A stretch of 64,000 nt of DNA, taken from the NCBI GenBank assembly GCA_030295235.1, contig AP026138.1, positions 124,001 to 188,000 on the forward strand. Direction: 5' to 3'. Below are positions 44,691-56,161 of the stretch, in pieces (positions within the stretch are counted from its first letter, which is position 1; each line of letters starts with the position of its first letter). Below the pieces are notes generated by a model. It saw only the letters and a list, made by a program, of their open reading frames with translations. It ran no database searches and was not told the DNA's origin. The stretch comes from Fistulifera solaris (Eukaryota > Bacillariophyta > Bacillariophyceae > Naviculales > Stauroneidaceae). The position numbers and the translations under genes were made by a program.

Positions 44691-46100
44691 TTAATCAATT
44701 ACCGAAGCGGCTCCGTAGGCGACGGTGATATCCGGATCAATGTGTGTATTGACCTTACTGTGTAGCAAAGCTTCTTGTACCAGCTGTCGTATTTGCGGCA
44801 TCCGTGTCGTGCCTCCGACCATGACCACTTCATCAATGTCGTGGCTGGTAAGTTGAAAGTCGTGTAGTAATCGATGGATGGGAGCGACGGAGCGGTCCAA
44901 GAGCGGTTGGACGATGTGTGCATACAGGGCGGGCGTCAACTCCAAGGTGATGGGACGCAAGGACGAACAAGCAATATGCTCGACATCGTGTTCCAATCCG
45001 AGGCATTGGGCCTGTACGGAAGTGGCATTGGTAGATAATGAAGAAAGTTGTATTTTGAGTTGTTCCCCCAGGGTATGAAACGAAGAAGCGGTACACAGAG
45101 GATACTCCTGGAGACACGGCAAATCCGAAGGTTCCATGTGTGGCAAATGCCGATGCACGCGCTCCACGACACTCGGATGCTGCTGTAACCAATAGTGCGC
45201 AATGGCCGCATCAAAATCAGCTCCACCCAATTGATCATCTCCATCACTGCCCATAACATCCACAAAACCATCTCCACTGACTTGTAATAAACTCACATCG
45301 AGTGTTCCACCCCCAAAGTCGTACACCAAAATGAAATCGACACCGTCTTTGTGATGCAAGCCGTACGCGAGCGCGGCCGCGGCCGGTTCTTCCAGAATGC
45401 GTTGCACCGCAACACCGGCTTCTCGAAACGCTTGGACGGTGGCTTGTCGTTGTTGGGCATCGAATTTGGCGGGGACACAAATGACGGCCGATTTGACATT
45501 TTCGTGTCCGAGATAGCGGTTCGTCATTTGCAACAAATGTTTCACGACCTTACTTCCCACTTGGACGGGTGTGATGGTTTGATGCTGGTGGTTTCCAACA
45601 TGAAATACGACACCTCCGTCGTCATTCTCACGGAGTACAAACTCGACTTCGTTTTGAAACTGTTGGACGGATGGGTCGGTAAAGGGCCGACCCAATACGC
45701 GTTTGGCTTGATAAATGGTCGAAAGGGGATGTGATTCAATCAATTCTTTGGCGGCTCGTCCTACAATTGTGGACGAAGAAGAAAACGAAACTACTGATGG
45801 CACAATAACGTTGCCAAATTCATCCGGAATGCATTCAATTTTCCCTACACCCTTTTCGAGTTGTTGCACACAAATGACGGAATTGGTCGTTCCTAGATCA
45901 ATTCCAGCGACACTGGCTCGTCCCCGAAATCCCATTTTGGCCATAATGGCACAAATGAGTATAGCAACGCCAATGAAAGAAGGTAAGAGGGCTTCGGGGC
46001 CCGTTTGGTCGGAGGATTTGGGGTTTCGGTGTATGGGACGCCGTGGTGCTTTGTCGCGTTTCCCGCGACGGGGGCGTATTGTTGTAGTGGTGGATGACAT
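44691..46100 (-). CDS. HSPA13: Hsp70 ATPase-domain protein of the HSPA13/STCH type
   Basis: 469 residues starting MSSTTTTIRPRRGKR. After a basic leader there is one membrane/signal-anchor helix (LPSFIGVAILICAIMAKMGF), then a full Hsp70 nucleotide-binding domain: GIDLGTTNSVIC (phosphate 1), SAVICVPAKFD, ILEEPAAAALAYG, VYDFGGGTLDVSLLQ (phosphate 2), DQLGGADFD, and VMVGGTTRMPQIRQLV (adenosine). It stops at AYGAAS, just where the linker and substrate-binding domain would begin. This plan (N-terminal anchor plus ATPase domain only, about 470 residues) is that of STCH/HSPA13, an ER/microsome-associated stress protein. The natural stop and intact frame argue against truncation. An upstream extension to 46253 is probably 5' UTR. 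Confidence 0.9.
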   Translation of the reverse strand: MSSTTTTIRPRRGKRDKAPRRPIHRNPKSSDQTGPEALLPSFIGVAILICAIMAKMGFRGRASVAGIDLGTTNSVICVQQLEKGVGKIECIPDEFGNVIVPSVVSFSSSSTIVGRAAKELIESHPLSTIYQAKRVLGRPFTDPSVQQFQNEVEFVLRENDDGGVVFHVGNHQHQTITPVQVGSKVVKHLLQMTNRYLGHENVKSAVICVPAKFDAQQRQATVQAFREAGVAVQRILEEPAAAALAYGLHHKDGVDFILVYDFGGGTLDVSLLQVSGDGFVDVMGSDGDDQLGGADFDAAIAHYWLQQHPSVVERVHRHLPHMEPSDLPCLQEYPLCTASSFHTLGEQLKIQLSSLSTNATSVQAQCLGLEHDVEHIACSSLRPITLELTPALYAHIVQPLLDRSVAPIHRLLHDFQLTSHDIDEVVMVGGTTRMPQIRQLVQEALLHSKVNTHIDPDITVAYGAASVID

Positions 46101-46556
46101 TGTGCTGATATCCAGAGAAGGGTGTGCTGCGTGTTTTCTTTTATAGGGTGAGAGGGGCAAAGGCGAGTCGTCGATGTTGTGATTGATGTGCGAGAAAAAT
46201 TTTGCGAAGAAACAACGACGAAAAAAATACTTGTGGACGTGGAAGAAACACATCGATCGTCATGTACTTTCGAAAGGACAGTGAACTGTTCATTCATGAC
46301 TCGAAACTCATGATTGACGTACGATGGACGATCCATCACGAGATTTCCGGTACAGTACCAGGTACAGTAGAAGCTAAATAATTAGTACCGGTAAGATGAT
46401 TGAAAGGTACCTTTTGCGGTTGAACTGCAAGCTCCAAAGTACTTACAGTTGCACAGTTCATCCCATCGTCGTCATCACCTTCGTCATCGTCGTGCCTCGC
46501 CGACAAGGGATTGCTTTTTTCATCAACAGCACAAAACACAAGCACAAACAACCACC
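46101..46556. other. Bidirectional promoter between HSPA13-like and Rieske genes
   Basis: About 450 bases between divergent starts. Contains repeated GGTACC-like words (GTACCAGGTACAGTA, AGTACCGGTAAG, GGTACC) and a CAACAGCACAAAAC-type sequence before the Rieske ATG. No gene. Confidence 0.5.
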
Positions 46557-47481
46557 ATGAATGCGTTTCGTCTTGCGAATCGTTTGGTTCCACGAACCAT
46601 GGGCGCTATGCGCTCTTCTTCTCGTATATTAGGAACAACAAGTGAGTATTGAGAGTGAAAGTAAAGAAGAGGAAAATAAAAATTGCATCGCAAGGAAAAT
46701 AATCTTCGCTTTTTGGCGTTGCTGCGGTATTTTTACCGTAGGAAACGTACAGCAGGACGAACCCCCGTTCAAAAATACCTCAATCATCGGCACTTGACAT
46801 CAGGAACACATCGTCTGACTCTTTCTTTCTCTTTTTCTTTCTCTCTCATTTCACTATAATAATTAGACGCTCTTCGTCACTTGTCGGTTCCCGCCACACA
46901 AACCACACAAGCACTCGATCAATTGGGCAGCGTCGATCACGAGTACGAATCGACCCGCGTCGACCGCGTCGCCGAACCGGATCGTCGCGCCTTTACTTAC
47001 CTGATGTTGTCGTCGGTCCAGTTTGTGTACGCATCCGCGGCCCGTCTCCTCGTGGTCAAATTGGTGGCCTCCATGGCACCGTCGGCCGAAGTCTTGGCGT
47101 TGGCGTTTGGGGAATTTGATCTGTCCGCACTCGAAGTCGGCAAGACGATTATGGTCGATTGGCGTGGCAAACCCATTTACATTCGACGCCGATCGGTGGC
47201 GGAGATTGAAAAAAGAATCGCAAGTGCAGTTGGATCATTTGCGAGATCAGGAAGCCGACAGTGATCGTACCATCAAGCCGGAGTTTTTGGTGGTGGTTGG
47301 TATTTGTCCGCATTTGGGATGTGTGCCCTTGCCCAACGCGGGAGACTTTGGTGGATTCTTTTGCCCCTGCCACGGATCGCACTACGATGTCAGTGGACGC
47401 ATCCGTATGGGACCGGCGCCGTTGAACTTGGAAGTTCCGCCGTACAAATTCATTTCGGACACGACAGTTCTAATTGGTTAG
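46557..47481 (+). CDS. UQCRFS1: Rieske iron-sulfur subunit of mitochondrial complex III
   Basis: Transfers electrons from ubiquinol to cytochrome c1. Exons 46557-46641 and 46867-47481 (intron 225 nt), 232 residues. The N terminus is a mitochondrial presequence ([23 protein letters not shown]). The membrane anchor is about residues 65-95 ([29 protein letters not shown]), followed by the flexible hinge and [19 protein letters not shown]. One extra A in the run at 47209-47214 breaks the frame; removing it gives [13 protein letters not shown] and the [2Fe-2S] domain with both ligand boxes, [10 protein letters not shown] and CPCHGSHYD, then [12 protein letters not shown]. Ligand Cys/His pairs and the disulfide Cys are intact. 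Confidence 0.94.
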
Positions 47482-47660
47482 ATGCCATACCAGGTTTTAC
47501 AGGATTGCCGTTCGTAGTCCTAGAATAACTAGTCAAGCAATTCGAATTATCTTTACACATTTGCTTTTTGTATGACGTCACCACAGTACAAATCCTTTAA
47601 AAAGCGTACGTCTTAATTTGGAGCAAAAGAAAAGCTGCTTTATCGCATTAAAATTGTTCT

Positions 47661-48962
47661 TCAATTGGGTCGTTTTGTCATCACTTGACTCAATCGTTTT
47701 CGTGTCATGTGATCGGACTTGGAAAGGGGATCCACGTTGTGTCGTGTGCTGCTGGAAGGAGAAACATGGTCCGAATTCGACAAGCGTTTGCAGACACTCG
47801 CTTTGCGCACCAGAGATGCCATCGGATGACTGGGCGATGGTTTGGTAGTTTTTCGACTAACGACCGATCGCTCGTCGCTGTATCTGTCAGGCTTGGACTT
47901 GCGAGTGGAGCCTGTAGTACTCTCATTGGAGTTCTTCATTTTGTTCTTCAACATGTCGTTCCCCGTCAAACTCTTGGAACGTCGACGAGTTGCTACGGAG
48001 CGGTCATCACACCGTCGACGGGGTGATACAGAGCGGTCGTCGGTGCGTTTCGAGCTCTGAACGGCACGACTTTTGACTGTTGCCGTGTCGTCGTCGACAC
48101 GACTTGTTCTCCTTTGTCGACGAGGAGATTCAATGCCTTCTAGAGTGGTGCGTCGCGGTGATACCGTTCGTCGTCGGGGAGACTCCTCGGGTCGCCGAGA
48201 CGGCTTCTCACTCGAAATTTCTTGCTTTTTCTTCACAGGCCTCTTTTGTAACACCGCTTTTGCAACATCATCTTGTCCCTGAGAGGAAGCGACCACCATC
48301 TTTTTCCCTCTTCTTTTATATTCCGAGGGATCACTCACGAGTTCACCACTGCTGCCTTTGCTTTCTTCCGAGAAATCATGCATCAGATCCAGCGACATTA
48401 CCGACGCTGGACCCTGCGCATCGGGTCGTATTGCCCGCGTTCGTCGACGAGGTGAATTCACGCGACCGAGAGATTTGACGGACATTCGTTGTCGAACTTT
48501 GATCGGCGATGCTACGACTTCGGGCTTCACTTTCTCTTTTGTCGTGCCACCTCTTTCGCCCGTGACTTCGGGGCGGTGTCACGTGGGGGAGGAAGAATAC
48601 CCGATGTGGAAGATGAAACGGAATTGTCATCATCTTCTATCTGTTGTGGTCTTTGCGAAACTAGATCGAGTGTTGCTATGGATTTCGGTTTGTTAAAAAA
48701 GTGTATGCTATCCTGAAATGCCCCAATATCACTTCCGAACAAATCTTCAAACGAGCAATTGAACTTCTCAAATGCTGTTTGACTGCTTTTGGGTTTTCCC
48801 TCTCGTTTCTTTTTTTCGATCGGCCATCGCCCCTTGCAAAAAAGCCGAGAAATTGTCTTTCGAGACGTCGGCTTGATAGAGCAAGTCCTCGATTGCCGCA
48901 GCTACGTCGTCCAGCTTCAGTTGCCCTTTGCCAAAAGTGTGGCGAGTTTCCTGCATTATCAT
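47661..48962 (-). CDS. Basic Ser/Arg-rich protein with helical N-terminal domain
   Basis: About 433 residues after two one-base corrections (gain in 48810-48816, loss in 48537-48540). Start MIMQETRHTFGKG is provisional; similar sequence continues upstream to about 49030 but is interrupted by a TAA, so the true N terminus may be further out or in another exon. Residues 1-80 are helical (LDDVAAAIEDLLYQADVSKDNFSAFLQGAMADRKK, FEKFNCSFEDLFGSD). The rest is basic and disordered with many SPRR, RRRT and SxRR units (EESPRRRTVSPRRT, DRSVSPRRRCDDRSV, HVSPSSSTRH), resembling SR-like or microtubule/chromatin-binding tails. No named domain. The protein ends VMTKRPN. Confidence 0.6.
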
Positions 48963-49848
48963 GTTTGCCTTTTAGGTGAAGTTGGTGTTGCTCTTCAAAT
49001 GGAGCAAAAGGGCGTTTGCCTCATTCGGCCATCTTTCGGTGAGGACGTGACGACATAATAATTCGTGAACCAAACTGTTTTTTTTTTTCCTGTGCCATTT
49101 TCGAATGAGAATGAGCGATTAACTTTTCATGTTTTCTGAGTAATTCTGTACAGAAAGAAGAACTTAGGTTGTAAGATATGACACAATAGCTATACTGTCC
49201 CAGAATCTCAATAAGTCTTTGTTTCCCGATTAGTTCCCAAATCCCGAGGCCCAAGGTCAATAGTCAAGTAGTAATAGAATGAGGGCAATATTAAAGAAGA
49301 CACAGAAAACAGAAAGTGTAAGTTGGCCTCGCAATCCGCTTCAATAATTAACGAATACATAACGCTCTGGGCCGGTTTTTGTTCACGATTACCGATAACT
49401 GTTTTTGTGATCTGTGCACTGTGCACTATGGACTGTCATTCGGTGTGAGATGTGAGGCGTCGTCGCAGCGTCAAGAAGCAAGAAGTGAAAAGTGAAACGC
49501 CGCAAACTCCAAAACCCAAAACAGCCTGTTGTTCTCGATTTAGTTCAAAGTTCAAAAATCATCAACAGCTCTGCAGAAGTACTCGTAGACTGTAGAGAAT
49601 TATAGCCTCGCTTGAGCCTTGATACTAGGTAGCTCGTTCCTCACCACCTGTTCCATCGTCTCCACAAATGGGAGCATCAAACAGTCATTCAAAGAGCCTC
49701 TCTAGCTCAAGAGCTACTGGTACCCTTTATGAAAAGGGTTCGAAGTATTGCCTTAGTCTTAGCTATAGAGCATAAAGTGGTAAAATCTAAAAAGGTTCGG
49801 GAGATGATGTTAACGGGAGTAGAATCTTTCAAAAAACACCCTTGTCAT
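48963..49848. other. Intergenic, possibly with missing 5' exon
   Basis: About 890 bases. The part next to 48963 may encode more of the SR-like protein (a stretch reading NALLLHLKSNTNF in frame, then a stop). The rest, up to the stop of the DUF547 gene, has short open frames only and no repeat or RNA gene that I can support. Confidence 0.45.
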
Positions 49849-52804
49849 CTAGTCTTGATAAGAAACGAATGGCCTGCATTCGAATTGGTAAGGCAAGAAA
49901 CGAACGAGCAATTCAACGGGAGTAGTCTTGCTCGCTTGACGAACGCTTTCGGGCAAACATTCCCGAATCCTTTTCAAAAGATCCTCATCTGATTCTCCAA
50001 AGTCATCGCGATACCATTGGCAGATCCTTGGTAAATGAATCACAAGATCTTTGCTCTTACGAGCCGCGGTCACACACTCGAGATACAAGCGGCTCGCTGC
50101 ATCGAGCTGGCTGTCTAAATCTTTTTCGTTGAAAATGATGATGCTTTCTGGATTGCTCAGTGATCCGCAATTCAAAGCAAAGTTGATACGCCAGTCTTTT
50201 ACATTCAGTGCCAACCGGCCATAGTCAGATTTGGGAATAGCAAAGCGTGATAAAAATTGGGAAGGTGCCGACATCTTGGCTCGGATAATACAGTGTTCCA
50301 GCTCTGTCAGCGAGAAAATATCATCCCCAACTTGGTATGCCACATTGTTGAAGTAATTGATCCACACAAGACCCCAATTCGGCGGACCAAGAACAAGAAA
50401 AGCATGGGATATCATGACATGATATAAGTTCAAAAAGAAGACGAGCTTTCTTTCTTCTGTCAAATTGTTGGTTGTTGTGTCTTTCAGTAAAGCGGCAGCT
50501 TCAAGAAAAGTCCGTGTTGAATCGCCAGCCAGTGCTAGACGAAGCACGCGCGCGACAAGTTCCACGGGATCCTCATTCACGTCCAGCCGATTATGAAACG
50601 AAAAGCGTGCGCAATTCAGCAGTCTTCGATGCTTGCATCGCCACATGGTACTCTTATGCATGAATTCTTCTGCTGGGTTGTCCGAGATCATGTCACTTGA
50701 AACGTCGTCTCTTGCACATGATTGAAGACATCGTAGCCATTCGTCCCGCTGGGCCTCGTTTCGAAACATGAGGTACACAGTTCGACCAGGTGTATCAATG
50801 CTGAGAAAGAAAAACTGGAGTGCATTCGGACAGTCTTCTACAGGCAGACTCTTGACGCCTGTGATTGATGAAACCTGAAAGTGAGCTTTGCTCCGGTCGG
50901 GATGAAAAAATTCAATTCGATCTGGATAAACACGTGCCCATTCCTCGATCCAATGCCGGTCGCTGATAGCGCGAGCGATCAAGCCTTCTGTCAGTAGTTC
51001 AGTTCGTTCTCTGCTGGTTATAGCTGCAAACTTGTAATTTCGCTGTAGAAACAACTCGCCGTAGGTACTAGCCTGAACAGATTTTACTGCCTTGAGTTGA
51101 TTTAGGAGATCAGTTTTAGGATTGACCAGCATTAGTCCCAAAGCGCGCCGAGTCCATTCACTTCCGGATATGCGAGGAGAGAAGTGACTTTCCATTTGTT
51201 TCCGAATCCACTTGTTATTTCGAACAAAATCCTCACAAGCCGAAGCCGGCCACAACGCCCATGGTTCACTTTCGGTTTGAATGGCAAATACTTTGCTGTA
51301 ACCACTCCGACTCGTACACACTTCCAGCCAAAAGGGGCAGGCAACGTCGATTTGTGCCAACAGACCAATTTCGTCGTGCTGCGGAAGATGTACCTGTGCA
51401 GTATCCCGTTCACTTATATCATTTGTCATTTCCTCAGCATCAAAATAGTAATACGCATCTTCCGTACTGTCATCATCAATGGTAAAAACACCGCTTTCTC
51501 GACGTTTCAAATTTTTTTGCGTGGACTGTACCAAAACTTTGGGGCGAGTGGAGCCGGACCATCGGAAAATGTCATTGTCTTCTTCTTCTGGCTGGATTGG
51601 TTCGGTCACCGCTCCCAGATACTTCAACTGCACTCCAAACGCGTACCGCTTGTTGCGTGCAGTATGTTTTTCTTTCGGGGGAGCATCGTAGAAACAGAGA
51701 TTCACGGGAGAATCGCCCCAAAATGTCTGCAATGCCACATCTCCCGATACCGGCAACTGCACCAATTTCCATTGTGCTAAATCAATGTACATGGAAAAGA
51801 ACTCCATCGAGTACGTATCGGTCGTATTCCACGATCCCGTCGACTGTGTTTCTTTTCGAAACTGCATCGATTCCGGGGTTTCCTCCCACATATCCCCCCA
51901 AACGTGGGGGTGTTTGAGACGGTGGCGTCACGATCCATTTTTCCATGGCCGTAAATGCAGGAATGACAATGTGGGCCATTTCCTCGTCGTCGTCCGTCCC
52001 AAACGAGTAATGCACATTCGAATGAAATCGTTGCACTAATTTCAACAAGAGGCGTGCGACACCTTGTGTGACCAATCCCAATCGCATCGGTTGCAACAAT
52101 TCGGCGCCCGCGTACAAGACACCCTGTGGCACTTGGCGGAAGGTGCCTTGAATTTGCCAGACGATGCGTCGTTTCTTTTGGGCAAACAGCCGGGTATGCC
52201 AGTACGGATCTTGGTTCGGTGGAAGCGGTTTGATGACCATGAGACAGTGTCCATCGAACAACTCATTTTGAAAAGGAATGGGTTGTGTGGCATTTAGTGG
52301 AAAAGCAGTATTTGTTGTGTGAGTATTGGTTTGCGGCAGCCAGGTCGCTTGCAGCGAAGGAAGAAGTGATGGTGGACTTTTGTTGTTGCTTGTCTCATCA
52401 ATGCCTGCCAAATATCGCGCTAACGCTCGTCGTCGTTCTGTTTGTGAACAAAACGTTTCGGGTACAAATATAATTTTAGATTGACTGGGCAATCGCAATT
52501 CGGGCAATCTTGTATCGTGCAATTGGATTGTCGTCGTCGAAAGAATCGTTAACTCCGACAACACGGAAATTGCCAAACGACTGGGATGAGGACCTTGGAC
52601 TAGAAACAATGTGACGCCGTTTTCAAAGGATATAATGCAAACAGTGTCGTCAATATCTTCGCGCACAGCATTCGGGAATTGTTGTAACAAATATTGAGCA
52701 TCGTCAGAAAACTGGGGCGTCGAAAGCGTCCACATCTTCGGTGTTTGTTTTGTGTTGGATTCGGCTGCGCCATTCGTATCATTCGAGGAAGATGTATTTC
52801 CCAT
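49849..52804 (-). CDS. N-myristoylated DUF1769-PH-DUF547 protein
   Basis: About 984 residues once one extra G (C on the plus strand, run 51894-51899) is removed; as written it splits into a 340- and a 680-residue frame. Start MGNTSSSNDT is a textbook N-myristoylation signal, so the ATG at 52804 is preferred over 52852. Residues about 185-270 match DUF1769 (FDGHCLMVIKPLPPN, IVWQIQGTFRQVPQGVLYAGAEL). Residues about 610-720 form a PH domain (WIEEWARVYPDRIEFF...YLMFRNEAQRDEWLRCLQSC). The C-terminal 250 residues are a DUF547 domain (RKLVFFLNLYHVMISHAFL, INYFNNVAYQVGDDIFSLTELEH, DWRINFALNCGSLSNP, YLECVTAAR). The lipid anchor plus PH domain suggest membrane association; the biochemical role is unknown. 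Confidence 0.85.
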
Positions 52805-53166
52805 TGTAGTTTCATTAAGTATTATCGTGCAGGTCAAAAAAGACTCAAGCAAATGAATTGTAGGCTTCTCATCATTATGGGAAAATTACGATTTTGTTTG
52901 TTGTCGTGTTGGTTTTAGAAAGCCAGCGACGCGTTTAGCTCCCAGTCACGTTTGGGGAGAACACGCAGGAACATCCCCCGCTGTGACGTCATTGAGAGCT
53001 GGTTGTTTCGCGCGACGATCTGTCCTTCGCTCGTCGGTTCTCACCGAAAAATCCGACACCGATGAAACACATCATCATCATCGCGACGATGCGACAGGCA
53101 AAGACCGCCCTTATTGTTGGCCCTTTCTTGTTGCAATTCTCATTGATAGCACTAATAAGACTCAAG

Positions 53167-54779
53167 ATGTTTCAACGATTCTCCTTCCACATCAGAAGAC
53201 TCCAACCTTCCGCTCAGAAAGCTGCACTGGCGACTGCGACTGCGGCCACTTGTTACTATTCGTTGTCTCGCCACGTTGAGCCCCACCACACCCTTTTTGT
53301 GATTCCAACGAAACTACTACTACTACGTTACTCAATTGGAGTGGCACACATGCTGTCACTACTTCGCACTATTGGGAACCGGAGACCGTCGAACAAGTCG
53401 AAGCCATCGTGCAACACTGTCAACGCCACCGCCAGACCCTTCGTCCTTTGGGTTCGGCCTTGAGTCCGAATGCCATTGGCTTTGCTTCCGAAGGAATGTT
53501 GCAAATGGCCGGATTGGATCGCATTATTCGTGTGGAAGGACAACAAGTGACGGTGCAGGCGGGGGCGCGGGTCTCGCAAGTCATCGAAGCGCTGCGAGAA
53601 CATCAATTGACGTTGCCGAATTTGGCGTCCATTGCCGAACAACAAATGGGAGGATTGATTCAAGTGGGTGCCCACGGGACGGGACGGACGTTGGCGCCGT
53701 TGGATGCATATGTGACACAACTCAAACTCGTGACACCGGCGCATCCTCGCGCTGTCACTATTACTCGGGAAGATCCCTTGTTTCACTTGTGTACCGTGGG
53801 GCTGGGATGTTTGGGTGTGGTGGTGGAAATTACAATGCAATGTGTCCCAGCTCATGAATTGGTGGAGCATACATTTGTCGTGTCACGGAAGGAAGCGATC
53901 GAACGTGTGCAGGAATGGTTGCAAGAACACAAGCATATGCGGTATATGTGGATTCCGTACACGGATTCGGTTGTAGTCGTGACGAACAATCCACGCGAAA
54001 AGTGGTCGGACGGTTCAGTTCCGACACCCACTGTCTTTTCTCGAGAGGAACAATTTCGACCATTATTGGACTTGTTACACGAACTGGATCCGGATGTGGA
54101 TGCTATCGGAATGGGATTTGGCGAATTGCGCGATGCCCTCTTGGCCTTTGATCCACTGAATTTGGAACATGTACAACGGTGCAATCGTGCGGAGGCAGAA
54201 TTTTGGAAAAGAAGTCAAGGATATCGCATTCGACCCAGTGACGAAGTACTGCAATTTGATTGTGGAGGACAGCAGTGGGTGTGGGAAGTATGTTTCCCGA
54301 CGGGTACACAAGAAGCGACGAATGGGAATGATATGGCCTACATGCAAAAGCTATTGCAGGGGATTGAAGAAACGCATCAAATACCAGCACATGCACCGAT
54401 CGAACAACGCTGGTCTGCCTCATCGCCTTCGAAAATGTCACCGGCTCATGGAGATGCGAATGGCTTGCACTCATGGGTCGGAATTATTGCGTATTTGCCT
54501 TCCGAAGATGAGCGTCAACGACGACAGATCACTGACATGTTTACTGGGATCTATTGTGATTGGATGCGTCAAGTGGGACAGCCGTTTCACGCAACGAGTC
54601 ATTGGGCTAAATTAGAACGTCCCGCATCGATGAATCGTCTTATTGATTTGCAATTGTTTTTGCAACAAAGATTTCCCTTACATGAATTCAATGCGTTGCG
54701 AGCCAAACTGGATCCGCACAATATACTGGCAAACCCATTATTGAATCTGATCTTGGGTGATCCTCGTAACCTAGACTGA
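53167..54779 (+). CDS. GLDH: L-galactono-1,4-lactone dehydrogenase, mitochondrial
   Basis: Last step of plant/algal ascorbate synthesis; FAD enzyme that feeds cytochrome c in the inner mitochondrial membrane. About 537 residues from ATG 53167, whose N terminus MFQRFSFHIRRLQPSAQKAAL is a good mitochondrial presequence (another ATG at 53062 is in frame). One T is missing in the run at 53294-53298; adding it joins the leader to NWSGTHAVTTSHYWEPETVEQV, the family start. FAD-binding part: RPLGSALSPNAIGF, VTVQAGARVSQVIEALREH, MGGLIQVGAHGTGR. The usual C-terminal closing segment LRAKLDPHNILANP is present. No Val/Leu-His-covalent-flavin motif is seen, as expected for GLDH rather than gulonolactone oxidase, although exact subtype is less certain than family. 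Confidence 0.9.
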
Positions 54780-54892
54780 ATAAAGAAGGGGTGCTATTAT
54801 ATTTAGTTTTATTCCAAAAATGGGAATCCTTTGCACACAAAAAAGTCTCCGAACACAAAACGTACTAACCCATACAATAGAACGATATACTG

Positions 54893-56161
54893 TTACAATA
54901 TCTTTGGTATCGTCCCAGCTTGCTCGAGCATATCCATCGATGTTCGAAACATTTCAGCGTACATGGAAATATCGGGCCCCTCGGGTGCGATGTCGCCATT
55001 GTCGTCGTTTCTTTGTTTCTCGGAGGCTTTTTCAATTTTGGAAAGCCGTGTCTTCCATTCAAGATCCCTCCACGTCAACTCACTGGTCGAATCATCGCCA
55101 TCTTTAGTTTCTTGTTGTAAAGTTTCCAAGATTAGGCGTTGCAAAATTCGATCCGCGCCATTGTTTTTCCACATTTTCCCGAAAGTGCTACAGTATTCAA
55201 TAGCTTCTTCCAAAGAACTTTGTGGAATGTCATCCGCTTCTTGCAATTCATCCTGATATTCAAATACTTGATCAAAAGTGTCATAAAATGCTAAATAAAA
55301 CGCACCAAACGGATTGTTCCGTATGGCCGCTACCATGCGTGCGTCCGGAGAACGCTGCAATTCGACCGCCAACCAAGCAGCCGAAAAGACCCACCAGACG
55401 TCGTCGGACGGAGGATGCTGTTCCAGAAATTGTTCCGCCTGTGGATAGTCTTCTTGATCCATATACCATTGCAAAATATCACGTGGTGCGGTCGTCCATT
55501 GCACCGCATGCAGTCGTTCCAACGTCATGCATTCTTGCCAATACGGAATGGGACTATTGTTACTACCACCACCCATTTCGACTTGCAAATGACCACATTG
55601 CATCAACGTAGACAGGTACTCCCGCAACACTGACGCCGCGCGTTCTTCTTTTGTTGGCAAGGGCGTTTGTAATAAATTTTGGAGACGCGATTGTTTCGAC
55701 TTATAATCGTCGTGCGCTTTTTGATGAGGACATTGATAACGAGTATCAAAATCGTACACCAAATGAGCCGGACGAGCGGCACCTTTTAGTTGCCATGTTT
55801 CGGGACCCGGCCGAACCCATTTCTTCTTTTTTATGCCTTGTTCTTGCTCTTGTAATAGCAACAATTGCTTCTTTTCCTCTTCTTCTTCTTTACGCTGCAA
55901 TTCGGCTTCCACCACCGGATCCCATTGCATCAATCGTTCTTTCAATTGTTCCCTCATTCGACTCGTCTTCGTAAAATGCAATTTGACTCGTAATTGTTGT
56001 CGTTTGTCGAACGTATCGTGCGTCAACAACGCCGTTCGTTCGTGTCGACGCGTGTGTTTCGCATCCTCGCGTTGTCGTTTCTTCCGTTCGTTGTGTTCGG
56101 CATGATCGGCCGCCGACCAATTGCCTTGTTGTTTCCGTTTCGTTCCTTTGGATTTGGGCAT
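54893..56161 (-). CDS. Unknown protein with basic N terminus and helical repeat-like C terminus
   Basis: 422 residues starting MPKSKGTKRKQQGNWS. Residues 1-140 are basic and coiled-coil-like (ERKKRQREDAKHTRRHER, LQRKEEEEEKKQLLLLQEQEQ), suggesting a nuclear or RNA-associated protein. Residues about 145-200 contain WVRPGPETWQLKGAARPAHL and VYDFDTRYQCPHQKAH. Residues 215-350 are helical with a TPR-like look (ILQWYMDQEDYPQAEQFLEQH, VWWVFSAAWLAVELQ, NNPFGAFYLAFYDTF). I recall the RPAxxVYDFDTRY segment from uncharacterised algal proteins. Single exon, no indel. The 56233 extension is unlikely to be translated. Confidence 0.7.
   Translation of the reverse strand: MPKSKGTKRKQQGNWSAADHAEHNERKKRQREDAKHTRRHERTALLTHDTFDKRQQLRVKLHFTKTSRMREQLKERLMQWDPVVEAELQRKEEEEEKKQLLLLQEQEQGIKKKKWVRPGPETWQLKGAARPAHLVYDFDTRYQCPHQKAHDDYKSKQSRLQNLLQTPLPTKEERAASVLREYLSTLMQCGHLQVEMGGGSNNSPIPYWQECMTLERLHAVQWTTAPRDILQWYMDQEDYPQAEQFLEQHPPSDDVWWVFSAAWLAVELQRSPDARMVAAIRNNPFGAFYLAFYDTFDQVFEYQDELQEADDIPQSSLEEAIEYCSTFGKMWKNNGADRILQRLILETLQQETKDGDDSTSELTWRDLEWKTRLSKIEKASEKQRNDDNGDIAPEGPDISMYAEMFRTSMDMLEQAGTIPKIL

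Noticed and set aside
44691-46100. Truncated pseudogene of a full-length Hsp70
   Set aside because: Clean frame, natural stop at the domain border and an N-terminal anchor fit the HSPA13 plan.
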